Assembly (NCBI RefSeq): GCF_015751765.1
Contig: NZ_JADOTX010000001.1
Coordinates: forward strand, 2,108,001-2,172,000
From: Micromonospora ureilytica
GTDB taxonomy: Bacteria; Actinomycetota; Actinomycetes; Mycobacteriales; Micromonosporaceae
Direction of reading: 5' to 3'
Length of the DNA: 64,000 bases
The notes beneath the pieces are model-generated. The model searched no databases. It saw nothing but the letters and a program-made list of their open reading frames with translations, and was not told where the DNA came from. The position numbers and the translations under genes are program-made. Positions 16,503 to 27,031 of this stretch are shown here, in pieces; position 1 is the stretch's first letter; each line of letters starts with the position of its first letter.

Positions 16503-17045
16503 ATGCTCATCGAATCGCGGACGCCCGGTACGCCCTCGACCCCGGGTGTCACCCTGCGTCAGTGGTGCGCCGACGACCTGGATGACCTGGTGGACGCGTA
16601 CCGGGATCCGATCCTGCGCCGCTGGACCAGAGCCCCGGTGACGACCGCCGCCGAGGCGCGGCGTTGGCTGGACGGCGCACAGCGGGACTGGGCCGACGGC
16701 CGGCGGTACACCTTCGCCGTCCTCGACGAGCAGACCGACGGCCCCCGGCTGGTGGGCAACGTGGTGCTCAAGGGGGTCACGTCGGAGCGTCCGGCGCCGG
16801 AGGTGGGCTACTGGACGGCGTCGTGGGCACGCGGTCGCGGGGTCGCCCCGCGCGCGGTCACCGCGCTGAGCCGCTGGGCGTTCGACAGGTTCCCCGAGGT
16901 GACGCGTCTCGACCTGCTGCACCAGGTGGACAACGTGGCGTCCTGCCGGGTGGCGCAGAAGTCCGGCTTCGTGTTCCAGGAGATCCTGCCGGCCCGGCCG
17001 CCCTTCCCACTCGACGGCCACCGCCACACACTCGACGCCGGCTAG
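16503..17045 (+). CDS. GNAT N-acetyltransferase (RimJ/RimL type)
   Basis: The 180-residue protein fits the acetyltransf_3 subgroup: VTLRQWCADDLDDLVDAYRD at the N-terminus, PEVGYWTASWARGRGVAPRA containing the acetyl-CoA loop, and a final FRLDLLHQV-like strand followed by VASCRVAQKSGF. It acts in the cytoplasm; the acceptor is unknown. The gene starts 33 bp after the DUF1992 gene and may be co-transcribed with it. Confidence 0.82.
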   Translation: MLIESRTPGTPSTPGVTLRQWCADDLDDLVDAYRDPILRRWTRAPVTTAAEARRWLDGAQRDWADGRRYTFAVLDEQTDGPRLVGNVVLKGVTSERPAPEVGYWTASWARGRGVAPRAVTALSRWAFDRFPEVTRLDLLHQVDNVASCRVAQKSGFVFQEILPARPPFPLDGHRHTLDAG

Positions 17046-17177
17046 CCGGCGGTCCGAACCTGTCGCGAACGGATCCGAACAGGTCCGAACGCCTACTCCC
17101 GGCCTCGACCGCGTGAACGCGGATACGGTCTGGGCCAAGCGCCCAGACGACCGCCGGCGCGGAAGGGGCGGAGCGAG

Positions 17178-18467
17178 GTGACCGAGCGCGCCGCGACGTA
17201 CGCCGAGGTGTTCGCGGTGCGCGAGTACCGCCACCTGTTCGGTGCGTACCTGCTGTCCCTGGCCGGCGACCAGCTCACGGCCGTGACCGTGGCGTACCTC
17301 GTCTTCACCGAAACCGGCTCGGCCGCGCTGGCGGCGGCCGCCTACGCCAGCTCCTACCTGGCCTGGCTCACGGGCGGACCGCTGCTGTCCGGTCTGGCCG
17401 ACCGGTTTCCCCGGCGAAGCGTGATGATCGCGTGCGACCTGGGCCGCGCGGCGCTCATCCCGCTGGCGGCGCTGCCGGCCCTTCCCGCGCCGGCCCTGGT
17501 GGTGCTCCTCTTCGTGGTCAACCTGATGCGGCCACCGTTCGTGGCGGCGCGGGCGGCGTTGATGCCGGAGGTGCTCGACGGCGACCGCTACGCGGTGGCC
17601 AACGGCGTGGACAACATCTGCGCCCAGGTCGTGCAGGTGGTCGGCTTCGCCGTCGGGGGGAGTCTGGTGGCGTTGCTGTCGCTGCGCGGCGCCCTGCTGG
17701 TGGATGCCGGCACCTTCCTGGTCTCCGCTCTCCTGATCGGTATCGGCGTGCGTTCCCGCCCCGCGCCTCGACCGCCGTCGGGTCCGACCGGTCAGAGCCG
17801 GGCGGTCGGGCTGCGGATCATCTTCGCCGATTCCCGGCTGCGGTCCTACGTCCTCGTCCTGTGGACGGCAAGCGCCTTCACCTACGCGGCCGAAGGGTTG
17901 ATGGCACCGCTGGCCCGACAGTACGGCGGCGGGGCCGGCACGGTCGGACTGTTGCTGGCGGCGGCGCCGTTGGGGATGGCCCTCGGCGGGGTCGCGCTCA
18001 CCCGGTTCTGTCCACCGGCCGCCCGGCCACGGCTCATCCTGCCGCTGGCCGCGATGTCGGCCGGGGTGCTGACGGTCACCTGGCTCGTTCCTCCGCTGTG
18101 GATGATGCTCCTGCTGTTGGCGCTGGCCGGAGCGGCGAGCGCCTTCGCCATCCCCCTGAACGCGCTGTTCGGCCGGGCGGTGCCGAGGCAGTACCGGGGA
18201 CGCGCGTTCGGGGTGGCCATCACCGGTCTCAGTGGGCTGCAGGGAACGGCGATGGTCCTGGCGGGTCTGGCCGCCGACCGGTGGGTGGCCACCACGGTGA
18301 TCGGGTTCAGCGGATTGTCAGGCGCCGTGGCGGTTCTCGCCTTCGCGCCGCTGTGGCCGCGGCGACCTGCCTCCACACCTGCGACGTCCGAGTCCCCGGT
18401 CGAACAAGCCCGAACGACTCCGAACGCCGACATCCCTACCGCCGAAGCGGGCCGTGGCCGACGCTGA
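17178..18467 (+). CDS. MFS exporter (EntS-like)
   Basis: The 429-residue protein has the twelve-helix pattern of the MFS_3/EntS group, with the loop-2/3 motif GLADRFPRRSVMIACDLGRA. It has a hydrophilic central loop near residues 195-210 and a charged C-terminal tail. Such transporters export small hydrophobic molecules, drugs or siderophores. GTG is the start, with GAGCGAGG upstream. It is followed at short distance by a tiny ORF and a strong hairpin. Confidence 0.83.
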   Translation: MTERAATYAEVFAVREYRHLFGAYLLSLAGDQLTAVTVAYLVFTETGSAALAAAAYASSYLAWLTGGPLLSGLADRFPRRSVMIACDLGRAALIPLAALPALPAPALVVLLFVVNLMRPPFVAARAALMPEVLDGDRYAVANGVDNICAQVVQVVGFAVGGSLVALLSLRGALLVDAGTFLVSALLIGIGVRSRPAPRPPSGPTGQSRAVGLRIIFADSRLRSYVLVLWTASAFTYAAEGLMAPLARQYGGGAGTVGLLLAAAPLGMALGGVALTRFCPPAARPRLILPLAAMSAGVLTVTWLVPPLWMMLLLLALAGAASAFAIPLNALFGRAVPRQYRGRAFGVAITGLSGLQGTAMVLAGLAADRWVATTVIGFSGLSGAVAVLAFAPLWPRRPASTPATSESPVEQARTTPNADIPTAEAGRGRR

Positions 18468-18515
18468 AATCAGCTGGCGGGCACGGGAACCGTCACCGAG
18501 GGGGAGGAGAAGGAC

Positions 18516-18554
18516 ATGCGCAGCGTTCGTAACCGTGGCATCAGCTGGACCTGA
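18516..18554 (+). CDS. Possible 12-residue micropeptide ORF
   Basis: MRSVRNRGISWT is encoded behind an exceptionally good ribosome-binding site (GGAGGAGAAGGAC). It lies 48 bp after the MFS stop and just before a perfect hairpin. It may be a real micropeptide or a chance ORF; nothing is known to me that matches. Confidence 0.3.
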   Translation: MRSVRNRGISWT

Positions 18555-18570
18555 CCGTAACGCTCCAACC

Positions 18571-18597
18571 GGGTGGTCGCCCGGCAGGCGACCACCC
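18571..18597. terminator. Hairpin terminator after the MFS gene
   Basis: GGGTGGTCGCC pairs perfectly with GGCGACCACCC over a CGGCA loop. It lies between the MFS gene and the convergent MDMPI-type gene. There is no U tract. Confidence 0.65.
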
Positions 18598-18618
18598 ACC
18601 CCTCGACGCTGGTGCGAG

Positions 18619-19194
18619 TCAGTCGACTGCGGCCCGCCAGCTCCAGGAGGTGCGCCTTGCCCGGCCGGGCAGCTCACCGCGGCCGGTCATCCACAGCAGC
18701 ACCTCGGGTGCCGCGCCGGCCGGGGCGTCCGGGAAGAGTCGGCGCAGCACCAGCGTGCTCAGTCGCTGCGGCGGTTGCCACGGCACGGCGAGGCCGAGGG
18801 TGACGTCGTGGGTGTGCAGCACGGTCTCGGCCACGCCCATCGCGGCGAAGCCGGCCGGATCGCACGGGCCCCAGTGCCAGGCCCGCGTGTCCGGCGGGGC
18901 GGCGTCGACGACGGCGGCGAGCAGCCCGGCGCAGGCCCGCACCACGGTGAGCACCTGTGCCGGGCTCGCGTCGGGGGAGACCCGCAGGTCGTACGGCAGA
19001 TAGCCGTCATCCGGACGGCCGGTGACCTGGCCGGCGTACGCGAGGAGGTCGTGCGCGACGTGCGCCGCGGTGGTCCAGCAGCTCCAGCTCAGCGAGCCGG
19101 CCGGCACCGACCAGTCGCGTTCCCCGTGTGGCAGCAGCACCCGGGTCATCTCGTCGGCCGCCTCCAGCAGGTCGGCGCCGGTCACCGCCGACAT
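18619..19194 (-). CDS. Maleylpyruvate-isomerase/DinB-fold, mycothiol-dependent-type protein
   Basis: The 191-residue protein has the MDMPI N-terminal four-helix fold: WTTAAHVAHDLLAYAGQ supplies the first metal-site histidine and GVAETVLHTHDV the E-x3-H-x2-D cluster. The family uses mycothiol as thiol cofactor in actinobacteria; most members, like this one, have no known substrate. It is transcribed toward the MFS gene and diverges from the AraC regulator, which may control it. Confidence 0.78.
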   Translation of the reverse strand: MSAVTGADLLEAADEMTRVLLPHGERDWSVPAGSLSWSCWTTAAHVAHDLLAYAGQVTGRPDDGYLPYDLRVSPDASPAQVLTVVRACAGLLAAVVDAAPPDTRAWHWGPCDPAGFAAMGVAETVLHTHDVTLGLAVPWQPPQRLSTLVLRRLFPDAPAGAAPEVLLWMTGRGELPGRARRTSWSWRAAVD

Positions 19195-19297
19195 TCGCCA
19201 ACCCGCCGGGCAGCACCGGGCGTGGGAATCCCGTCATGGGTAAAGAGGGTCGAGGCATGCAAGAATCCATCTTCGCATATGAGGGGAGGCGAGCCGA

Positions 19298-20281
19298 GTG
19301 TTGCCCAACCAGGTGGTGGACACGACGGTGCTGCCTCCGGCGGAGCGGTTCGCGTTCTGGTATGCCCTGGTCGCGCAGGAGACGGCACCAGCGCACATCA
19401 GCAGCGGCCACCTGGACAACTTCGTCGCCTACGTCCAGGCCATCGATCTCGGTCGCATTCGGATGACCTCGCTGCGCTACCCGTCCCTGGAGGCGATCCG
19501 GCCCGCGAAACTGGTTCGCAGCGCCGAAGGGGACGTGTACCAGCTCACGCTGCCACTGACCGGTCGCAGCACCCTGATCCATGACCGCACCGAGTCCACG
19601 CTGGAACCCGGCAAGCACTTCACGCTCCTGGACCCCGCGCGGCGGCACGTCGCCCGGCACCACGCCGACGGCGCCGGTCTCGCCACCACGATCACCGTGC
19701 AGATACCGCACGCGGCGCTGCCCCTGGCGCCGGACCGGCTCCGCCGCCTGCTGGCCACGCCTTTGTCGTCGCACCTCGGCGTCGGTGGGCTGTTGGCCCA
19801 CCACCTACGCAGCATCGCGGCGCACCCGGAGCAGTTCGAGCCGGCCCAGGCCGAGATCCTGGGCGGTGTGGCGGTGGACCTGCTCACTGCCGCGCTCGCC
19901 CAGTACCTCGACATCGAGGACACCCTGTCACCGGAGGCGCGGCACACCGCGCTGCGGGCCCGCGTCGTCGACTTCATCGACCGTCACCTCGACACTGACG
20001 AGCTCAGCCCTCGCAGCGTCGCCGCCGCCCACCACATCTCGCTGCGGTCGCTGCACCGCCTGTTCGAGGCGGAGGCGACGACGGTTGCCGAACTCATCCG
20101 TGCCAAGCGCCTGGAGCAGTGCCGGCGTGATCTCGGCAACCCGCTGCTGCGGCAGCCGATCCAGGCCGTCGCCGCCCGTTGGGGCTTCTCGGACAAGGCC
20201 CACTTCAGCCGCCTCTTCCGCGCCCACTACGGACGTTCACCGCAGGAGTACCGGATGGCCGTCACCCGCCAGGATCGGTGA
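19298..20281 (+). CDS. AraC-family regulator with AraC_binding_2 domain
   Basis: The 327-residue protein has an N-terminal cupin-like ligand domain of the AraC_binding_2 type (PAERFAFWYALVAQE...). At residues ~225-320 it has a C-terminal double helix-turn-helix, including SPRSVAAAHHISLRSLHRLF and FSDKAHFSRLFRAHYGRSPQ. GTG at 19298 is preceded by GGGGAGG. It is divergent from the MDMPI-type gene, a likely target. The effector is unknown. Confidence 0.86.
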   Translation: MLPNQVVDTTVLPPAERFAFWYALVAQETAPAHISSGHLDNFVAYVQAIDLGRIRMTSLRYPSLEAIRPAKLVRSAEGDVYQLTLPLTGRSTLIHDRTESTLEPGKHFTLLDPARRHVARHHADGAGLATTITVQIPHAALPLAPDRLRRLLATPLSSHLGVGGLLAHHLRSIAAHPEQFEPAQAEILGGVAVDLLTAALAQYLDIEDTLSPEARHTALRARVVDFIDRHLDTDELSPRSVAAAHHISLRSLHRLFEAEATTVAELIRAKRLEQCRRDLGNPLLRQPIQAVAARWGFSDKAHFSRLFRAHYGRSPQEYRMAVTRQDR

Positions 20282-20297
20282 TCCGCCCGACCGACCG

Positions 20298-20774
20298 CTA
20301 CCGCCGGCGGTCGGTCGGATCGTCGGCGACGAAGTCACGGACAGCGGCCCGGATGCTCTCGCCGTACGGGTCGTCAGGTAGCCGCACCAGGTGTTCGCGG
20401 GCCCGGTCGAGGTGCTCCCGGGCCGGGCCGACGTTGCCCAGGCGTCGGTGGCAGTCGGCCAGGTTGAGGTACAGCGACGGCAGGAACGCCTGGACCTGGA
20501 GTGAGGACAGATACCGCTGGGCGCGTTCGTCGGTCAGGTCGGCCACGGCGGCCAGGGCACGTTCGTCCCAGCTCAGCTCCGCCTCGGTGGTGTCCTGCAG
20601 GTCGGCGAGGTAGTGCGCCAGGGTGCAGCGGTGCAGGGCGTCACCGGTGGGGTCGAGCTCGTCCCACAACGCGGTGAGCAGCGCACGGGCCTGGGCGGGC
20701 GCGCCGTCCTGGCCGATCTGCACGGCCTCGATGATGCGGGTCATGGTCGGGTCGACGGTCGGTTGGTCGGTCAT
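20298..20774 (-). CDS. TPR-like helical protein, unknown function
   Basis: The 158-residue protein is all-helical, with TPR-like repeats (YLNLADCHRRLGNVGPAREHLDRAREHL). I chose the ATG at 20774 (MTDQPTVDPTM). The longer frame to 20864 adds residues over the promoter region it shares with the ABC transporter. Similar stand-alone TPR proteins are common in Micromonospora and Streptomyces; no function can be assigned. Confidence 0.7.
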   Translation of the reverse strand: MTDQPTVDPTMTRIIEAVQIGQDGAPAQARALLTALWDELDPTGDALHRCTLAHYLADLQDTTEAELSWDERALAAVADLTDERAQRYLSSLQVQAFLPSLYLNLADCHRRLGNVGPAREHLDRAREHLVRLPDDPYGESIRAAVRDFVADDPTDRRR

Positions 20775-20889
20775 GGCGCCGATGTTCGGGCCTCGACCCG
20801 GTCGAGGGTCAAATACAACAGGCGTCGGGAAATTTCGGGTCTCTGCGCAAATCTTGCGCTCCACTGTCGACTTTACCTAGGCTGCCGGG

Positions 20890-21864
20890 GTGAGCGAACA
20901 TCCGCTGGTCGAGGCGAGAGATCTGACCAAGGTCTATCCACCACGTGGGTCCACGGCGGAGTTCCGCGCGGTCGACGGCATCGACTTCGCGCTTGAGCGG
21001 GGCGAATCCTTCGGGCTTCTCGGCCCCAACGGCGCGGGCAAGTCCACCACCATGCGGATGATCGCCGCGACGTCGCCGATCAGCGGCGGTAGCCTGCGCG
21101 TGCTGGGCATGGACCCGATGACACAGGGGCCCGAGATCCGCGCCCGGCTGGGCGTCGTCACGCAGGACGACTACCTGGACAACGAGCTCACCGTGCGGGA
21201 GAACCTGCACATCTACGGGCGATACTTCGGCCTGCCGCGGGCCGTCATCCGGGACCGCGCGACCCGGCTGCTCGACTTCGCCCAGCTTCAGGAGAAGGCC
21301 GGCGACCAGGTCGAGACGCTCTCCGGCGGCATGCGTCGGAGGCTGACCATCGCCCGCTCCCTGATCAACGAACCGGAGATCCTGCTCCTCGACGAGCCGA
21401 CCACCGGCCTCGACCCGCAGGCCCGCCACATCCTCTGGGACCGGCTCTTCCAGCTCAAACAGGAGGGCGTCACGCTCATCCTCACCACGCACTACATGGA
21501 CGAGGCCGAGCAGCTCTGCGACCGGCTCATCGTTGTCGACCACGGCCGGATCGTCGCGCAGGGCTCACCCCGGGAACTGATCACCAGGTACGCCACCCGC
21601 GAGGTTCTCGAACTCCGCTTCCGCCTCGACGAACGGGACACCGCGGCGCAGAAACTCCGGACGTCGGTGCTGGCCACCGGCGGAAGCGACGCCGACGGCC
21701 GCGTCGAACTGCTGCCCGACCGGGTGCTCGTCTACACCAGTGACGGCGAGGCCGCCCTGGCCACGGTGCACGCCATGTCGCTCACGCCGCTCACCGCGCT
21801 GGTCCGCCGCGCGACGTTGGAGGACGTGTTCCTCAAGCTCACCGGCCGATCGCTCATCGAGTAG
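20890..21864 (+). CDS. ABC exporter ATP-binding subunit (DrrA/NodI type)
   Basis: The 324-residue protein has Walker A GPNGAGKST (~residue 45), Q-loop VTQDDYLDNELTV, signature LSGGMRRRLTIARSL, Walker B ILLLDEPTTGLDP and the switch His in LTTHYMDEAEQL. A ~90-residue C-terminal extension, typical of DrrA/NodI exporters, follows the ATPase. It powers the two permeases encoded downstream. GTG is the start; a TTTACCTAGG motif lies close upstream, so the mRNA may have a very short leader. Cargo is unknown. Confidence 0.92.
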   Translation: MSEHPLVEARDLTKVYPPRGSTAEFRAVDGIDFALERGESFGLLGPNGAGKSTTMRMIAATSPISGGSLRVLGMDPMTQGPEIRARLGVVTQDDYLDNELTVRENLHIYGRYFGLPRAVIRDRATRLLDFAQLQEKAGDQVETLSGGMRRRLTIARSLINEPEILLLDEPTTGLDPQARHILWDRLFQLKQEGVTLILTTHYMDEAEQLCDRLIVVDHGRIVAQGSPRELITRYATREVLELRFRLDERDTAAQKLRTSVLATGGSDADGRVELLPDRVLVYTSDGEAALATVHAMSLTPLTALVRRATLEDVFLKLTGRSLIE

Positions 21865-21879
21865 CGGGGGAGACCACTG

Positions 21880-22638
21880 ATGCTTCGTGTCTTCCGATAC
21901 TGGGTCACGCGCTACCGGCGTACCTGGCGGGGCTCGATCGTGATCAACGTGCTGAACCCGTTGCTGTTCCTCATCGGCATCGGCGCCGGCCTGGGCGCCC
22001 TCGTCGACGACAACGCGCCGGCCCAGATCGCCGGCGTCTCCTACGCGGCGTTCTTCGCCCCCGGCATGCTGGCCGCCGCCGCGATGCAGAACGCGTTCCT
22101 GGAAGGGGCCGCGGGGGTCGCCCGGGCCGCGGGCTTCGGGGCGTACCGCAGCGCCACACCGACACCGCTGAGGCCGGAGCAACTCGCCGCCGGGCACCTG
22201 CTCTTCATCACGTTCCGGGTGCTCATCGCCAGCGGGGCCTTCATCGTGGTGATGGCCGCGTTCGGGTTGATCCGGGGGTGGTGGGCCCTCGGCGCCCTGC
22301 TCGGCGCGACGCTGACCGGGGTCGCGTTCGCGGCGCCCGCCGCCGCGTGGGCGGTCGGCGTCCGCAAGCTACGCCAGATCGACACGGTGTTCCGCTTCGT
22401 CATCATGCCGCTCTACATGTTCTCCGGCACGTTCTTCGCGGTCTCGCAGCTACCCGAGTGGATCCGACCGGTGTCCTACCTGCTGCCGCTGTGGCACGGG
22501 GTGGAGCTGTGCCGCACGCTCAGCCTCGGCACGGCGACGATCAGCGGCAGTTCCGTCCACATCGCCTACCTGCTGGCGCTCGCCATCGGCGGCTTCCTGG
22601 TCGCCCGGGTCACGTACCGCCGACGGTTGCACCCGTGA
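21880..22638 (+). CDS. ABC-2 type permease (NodJ-like)
   Basis: The 252-residue protein has six predicted helices and the ABC-2 signature around LPEWIRPVSYLLPLWHGVEL, like NodJ and lipooligosaccharide export permeases. It starts 15 bp after the ATPase gene with GGGGGAGA upstream and pairs with the next gene. Confidence 0.88.
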   Translation: MLRVFRYWVTRYRRTWRGSIVINVLNPLLFLIGIGAGLGALVDDNAPAQIAGVSYAAFFAPGMLAAAAMQNAFLEGAAGVARAAGFGAYRSATPTPLRPEQLAAGHLLFITFRVLIASGAFIVVMAAFGLIRGWWALGALLGATLTGVAFAAPAAAWAVGVRKLRQIDTVFRFVIMPLYMFSGTFFAVSQLPEWIRPVSYLLPLWHGVELCRTLSLGTATISGSSVHIAYLLALAIGGFLVARVTYRRRLHP

Positions 22639-22669
22639 CGGCCCACGCCCCGAGCCTCGTGGAGGCACC

Positions 22670-23452
22670 ATGACCACCGTCGCCGTACCCGCCTGGACGA
22701 GACGCCGGGCCCTGGCGCTCGTCGAACGCAACGTCATGATCTATCGCCGGTCGGTCACGCCGCTGCTCAACGCACTCGTCGAACCGATCCTGTACCTGTT
22801 GTCGATCGGTGTCGGCGTCGGGATGCTCGTCGGCACGGTCCCCGGCGTCGACGTCCCGTACGCCGCCTATGTGGCCCCGGCGATCCTGGCGACCACGGCG
22901 ATGAACACGGCGTTCAACCAGACGAGCTTCGGTGTTTTCATCCGGATGAGGGTCGAGAAGACCTACGAGGCGATCCTGCCGACACCGCTCTCCGTCACCG
23001 ACATCGCCGTCGGCGAGGTGACCAGCGCGATGATCAACGCGCTGCTGACGTCGATCGGGTTCCTCACCCTGATGGCCGTTGGTGGGCTGGTCACGTCGGC
23101 CTGGGTGCTGCTGGCCCTACCGGCGTCGGTGCTGATCTCGTACGCGTTCGCCGCCGGCGGACTGGCGGTCACGACGTACCTGCGCGACTTCCCCGACTTC
23201 CAGTACATCCAGCTCTTCATGCTGCCGATGTACCTCTTCGCGACGACGTTCTATCCCCTGTCGGTCTACCCGGAGGCGGTGCGGCCCCTGATCCAGGCGC
23301 TGCCGCTCTACCACAGCATCGAACTGGTCCGCGAACCCACGCTGGGCCACCTCGGCTGGGACCTGCTGATCCCGGTGGCCTACCTCCTCGCGTTCGGCTC
23401 GATCGCGATGTACGTCGCCACCCGTCGAATGACCCGCGCGATGCTGCGCTGA
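22670..23452 (+). CDS. ABC-2 type permease (NodJ-like), second subunit
   Basis: This 260-residue homolog of the preceding permease keeps the same order: an N-terminal cytoplasmic helix, VEPILYLLSIGVGVG, AYVAPAILATTAMNTAFNQ and YPEAVRPLIQALPLYHSIEL. The two permeases probably form a heterodimer with the ATPase. It ends 16 bp before the convergent oxidoreductase gene. Confidence 0.88.
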   Translation: MTTVAVPAWTRRRALALVERNVMIYRRSVTPLLNALVEPILYLLSIGVGVGMLVGTVPGVDVPYAAYVAPAILATTAMNTAFNQTSFGVFIRMRVEKTYEAILPTPLSVTDIAVGEVTSAMINALLTSIGFLTLMAVGGLVTSAWVLLALPASVLISYAFAAGGLAVTTYLRDFPDFQYIQLFMLPMYLFATTFYPLSVYPEAVRPLIQALPLYHSIELVREPTLGHLGWDLLIPVAYLLAFGSIAMYVATRRMTRAMLR

Positions 23453-23468
23453 TCGGCTCGCCGGTGCG

Positions 23469-24332
23469 TCAGCGCTGGGCGACGATGGCCCCGAGCACCG
23501 AGCGGACGGATGTGGGGCGGTGGCCGATGATTGTCTCCAGCGTCGGATCCGTCACGGCGAACTCCTTCTCTCGCGCCGCGCGGTACATGCCGAGAGTGAA
23601 GTCGGCCGCCGCCGCGGGCATGCCTCGCGCGATGGCGGCCGCCCGCCACTGGTCGTCATCCGCGACGACACGTTCGACGGTGCGGCCCGTGATGTCGCTG
23701 AGGATGGCGGCCACCGCTTCGAGGTCGAGTGCCTCCGCTGCGGTCAGCGCCGGCGTGATGCCGTCGAGCAGGCCCTCCTCGGTTAGCGCGATGGCGGCGG
23801 CCTCGGCCAGGTCGGCGTGCGCGGTCCAGGACACCGGGCCGTCCGCCGGCGCCACGAGTTGCCCGGTCTCCAGCGCCGTGCCGATGGAGAAGCTGAGCGT
23901 GCTCGCGTAGAACCCGTTGCGTAGGGCGGTGAAGGGAACCCCCAGTCCAGCAAGGTGTTCCTCGGTCGCGGCGTGCGTGGGCTGGGCGGCGAAGAGCGAG
24001 TCCCGGGAGGCGGCCTGGTGGCTGGTGTAGAGGATCCGGTTGACTCCCGCGGCGCGGGCGGCGTCGATGGCGGCGCGGTTCGCGACGAGCGCGCCGGGGC
24101 CGCGGATGGCGGCGGAGACGATGAGGACCTTGTCGGCGCCCTCGAAGGCGTGCGTCAGCGTGGCCGGGTCGGTGAAGTCTCCGGCGCGCACCCGCGCACC
24201 GCGCTCGGCGAGGCCGGCTGCCCTGTCGACGTCGCGCACGCTCACGCCCACGGCGTCGGGCGGTAGCCGGTCGAGCAGCCGGTCGACGATCTGGGACCCG
24301 AGGTTTCCAGTGGCACCGGTGACGACGATCAT
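23469..24332 (-). CDS. NAD(P)-binding oxidoreductase, NmrA/QorB-like
   Basis: The 287-residue protein has an N-terminal Rossmann motif (IVVTGATGNLGSQIVDRLL) and the atypical-SDR layout of NmrA/QorB-type quinone reductases or redox sensors, with ILYTSHQAASRD and VPFTALRNGFYAST. It lacks the classical YxxxK. The ATG at 24332 is set by AAGGAG eight bases upstream; the GTG at 24341 overlaps that site. It diverges from a TetR gene across an inverted repeat, so it is probably the repressed target. Confidence 0.85.
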   Translation of the reverse strand: MIVVTGATGNLGSQIVDRLLDRLPPDAVGVSVRDVDRAAGLAERGARVRAGDFTDPATLTHAFEGADKVLIVSAAIRGPGALVANRAAIDAARAAGVNRILYTSHQAASRDSLFAAQPTHAATEEHLAGLGVPFTALRNGFYASTLSFSIGTALETGQLVAPADGPVSWTAHADLAEAAAIALTEEGLLDGITPALTAAEALDLEAVAAILSDITGRTVERVVADDDQWRAAAIARGMPAAAADFTLGMYRAAREKEFAVTDPTLETIIGHRPTSVRSVLGAIVAQR

Positions 24333-24342
24333 GATGAACACT

Positions 24343-24399
24343 CCTTGTTATCGGCGTTACGTCGCTGACGTTAGCATTGATAACTCACGGATAACAAGG
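24343..24399. promoter_or_regulatory. Operator/promoter region of the qorB-like/tetR pair
   Basis: CCTTGTTATC (24343-24352) and GATAACAAGG (24390-24399) are perfect inverted repeats flanking GTTAGCATTGATAAC, itself an interrupted palindrome. The left copy also overlaps the ribosome-binding site of the oxidoreductase. This is the likely binding region of the adjacent TetR protein. Confidence 0.6.
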
Positions 24400-24417
24400 C
24401 GCTGTTAGCATCGGTTC

Positions 24418-25131
24418 ATGGTGATGACGCAGGACACCCGCGACGACGTCCGCGCGGGCATCGTCGCGGCAGCGACCCACCTGCTGCGCGAGAAGGGCGC
24501 GAACGCGGTGACGACGCGCGCGGTCGCCCAGGCCGCCGGCGTGCAGGCGCCGACCATCTATCGCCTGTTCGGCGACAAGGACGGCCTCATCGACGCCGTC
24601 GCCGAGCACGTCATGGCCACCTACGTCAGCGGCAAATCGGTCGCAACGGACGGCGCGACGGGCGACCCGGTCGCGGACCTGCGCGCCGGATGGCGCGCGC
24701 ACGTGGAGTTCGGCCTGACAAACCCCGAGCTGTACGCGCTGCTCGCCACCCGGGGGAGCGGCGTACCCTCGCCGGCGACGGTCGCCGGCCTCGACGTGCT
24801 ACGTCGCCGCGTCCGACGACTCGCCGCGGCCGGCCTCCTGCGGGTCGACGAGGAGCGCGCGCTCCTGATGATCCACTCCGCGGGCAACGGAAGCATCCTC
24901 ACCCTGCTGGGAATGCCCGCCGACCAGCGCGACCTCGGCCTGGGCGAGGCCATGCTCGACGCCGTGCTCACCAGCATCCTGACGACAACTCCCGCGACAC
25001 CCGACACGACCACGAACACGGTCGCGGTGACCTTCGCGACGGTGCTGCCCGACCTCCCGGGGCTCACCGACGCCGAGCGCGCGCTGATGGCCGAGTGGCT
25101 GCACCGATCGCTGACCCACCCGAAGCCGTGA
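24418..25131 (+). CDS. TetR-family regulator
   Basis: The 237-residue protein has the TetR DNA-binding domain at residues ~10-57 (ATHLLREKGANAVTTRAVAQ followed by AGVQAPTIYRLFGDKDGLID). A helical effector domain follows. A second ATG lies two codons in. It diverges from the NmrA/QorB-like gene. The alanine/threonine-rich stretch near residue 190 (TTTPATPDTTTNTVA) looks like a flexible loop. Confidence 0.87.
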   Translation: MVMTQDTRDDVRAGIVAAATHLLREKGANAVTTRAVAQAAGVQAPTIYRLFGDKDGLIDAVAEHVMATYVSGKSVATDGATGDPVADLRAGWRAHVEFGLTNPELYALLATRGSGVPSPATVAGLDVLRRRVRRLAAAGLLRVDEERALLMIHSAGNGSILTLLGMPADQRDLGLGEAMLDAVLTSILTTTPATPDTTTNTVAVTFATVLPDLPGLTDAERALMAEWLHRSLTHPKP

Positions 25132-25218
25132 GCACGTGCCGAGGAAAGAACTCGACGAAGTCGCGCTGGGGGATATAGCTTGCAGTTGACCGCGACACCG
25201 CCCGAGGAGGTGAGACCC

Positions 25219-26858
<1,640 letters not shown>

Positions 26859-27031
26859 CCAGGCCGGCGACCTCCACAGCGCCGCAGAGGGATCCGCGCA
26901 ACGTCGCTGTTCCTGCTGCTTCCTCGCGATGCGAGGCAGCAACATCCGCGACGGTGCGCGGATCACGGGCCGCCCATGTCCGGCACGGGATCGATCGCGT
27001 GGTGCCCCGCTGGTGCTGGCAGACTTGTCGC

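Noticed and set aside
25132..25218. A rifamycin-associated element (RAE) upstream of rox
   Set aside because: I could not find a clear long palindrome of that type here; only the leader ORF and hairpin stand out.
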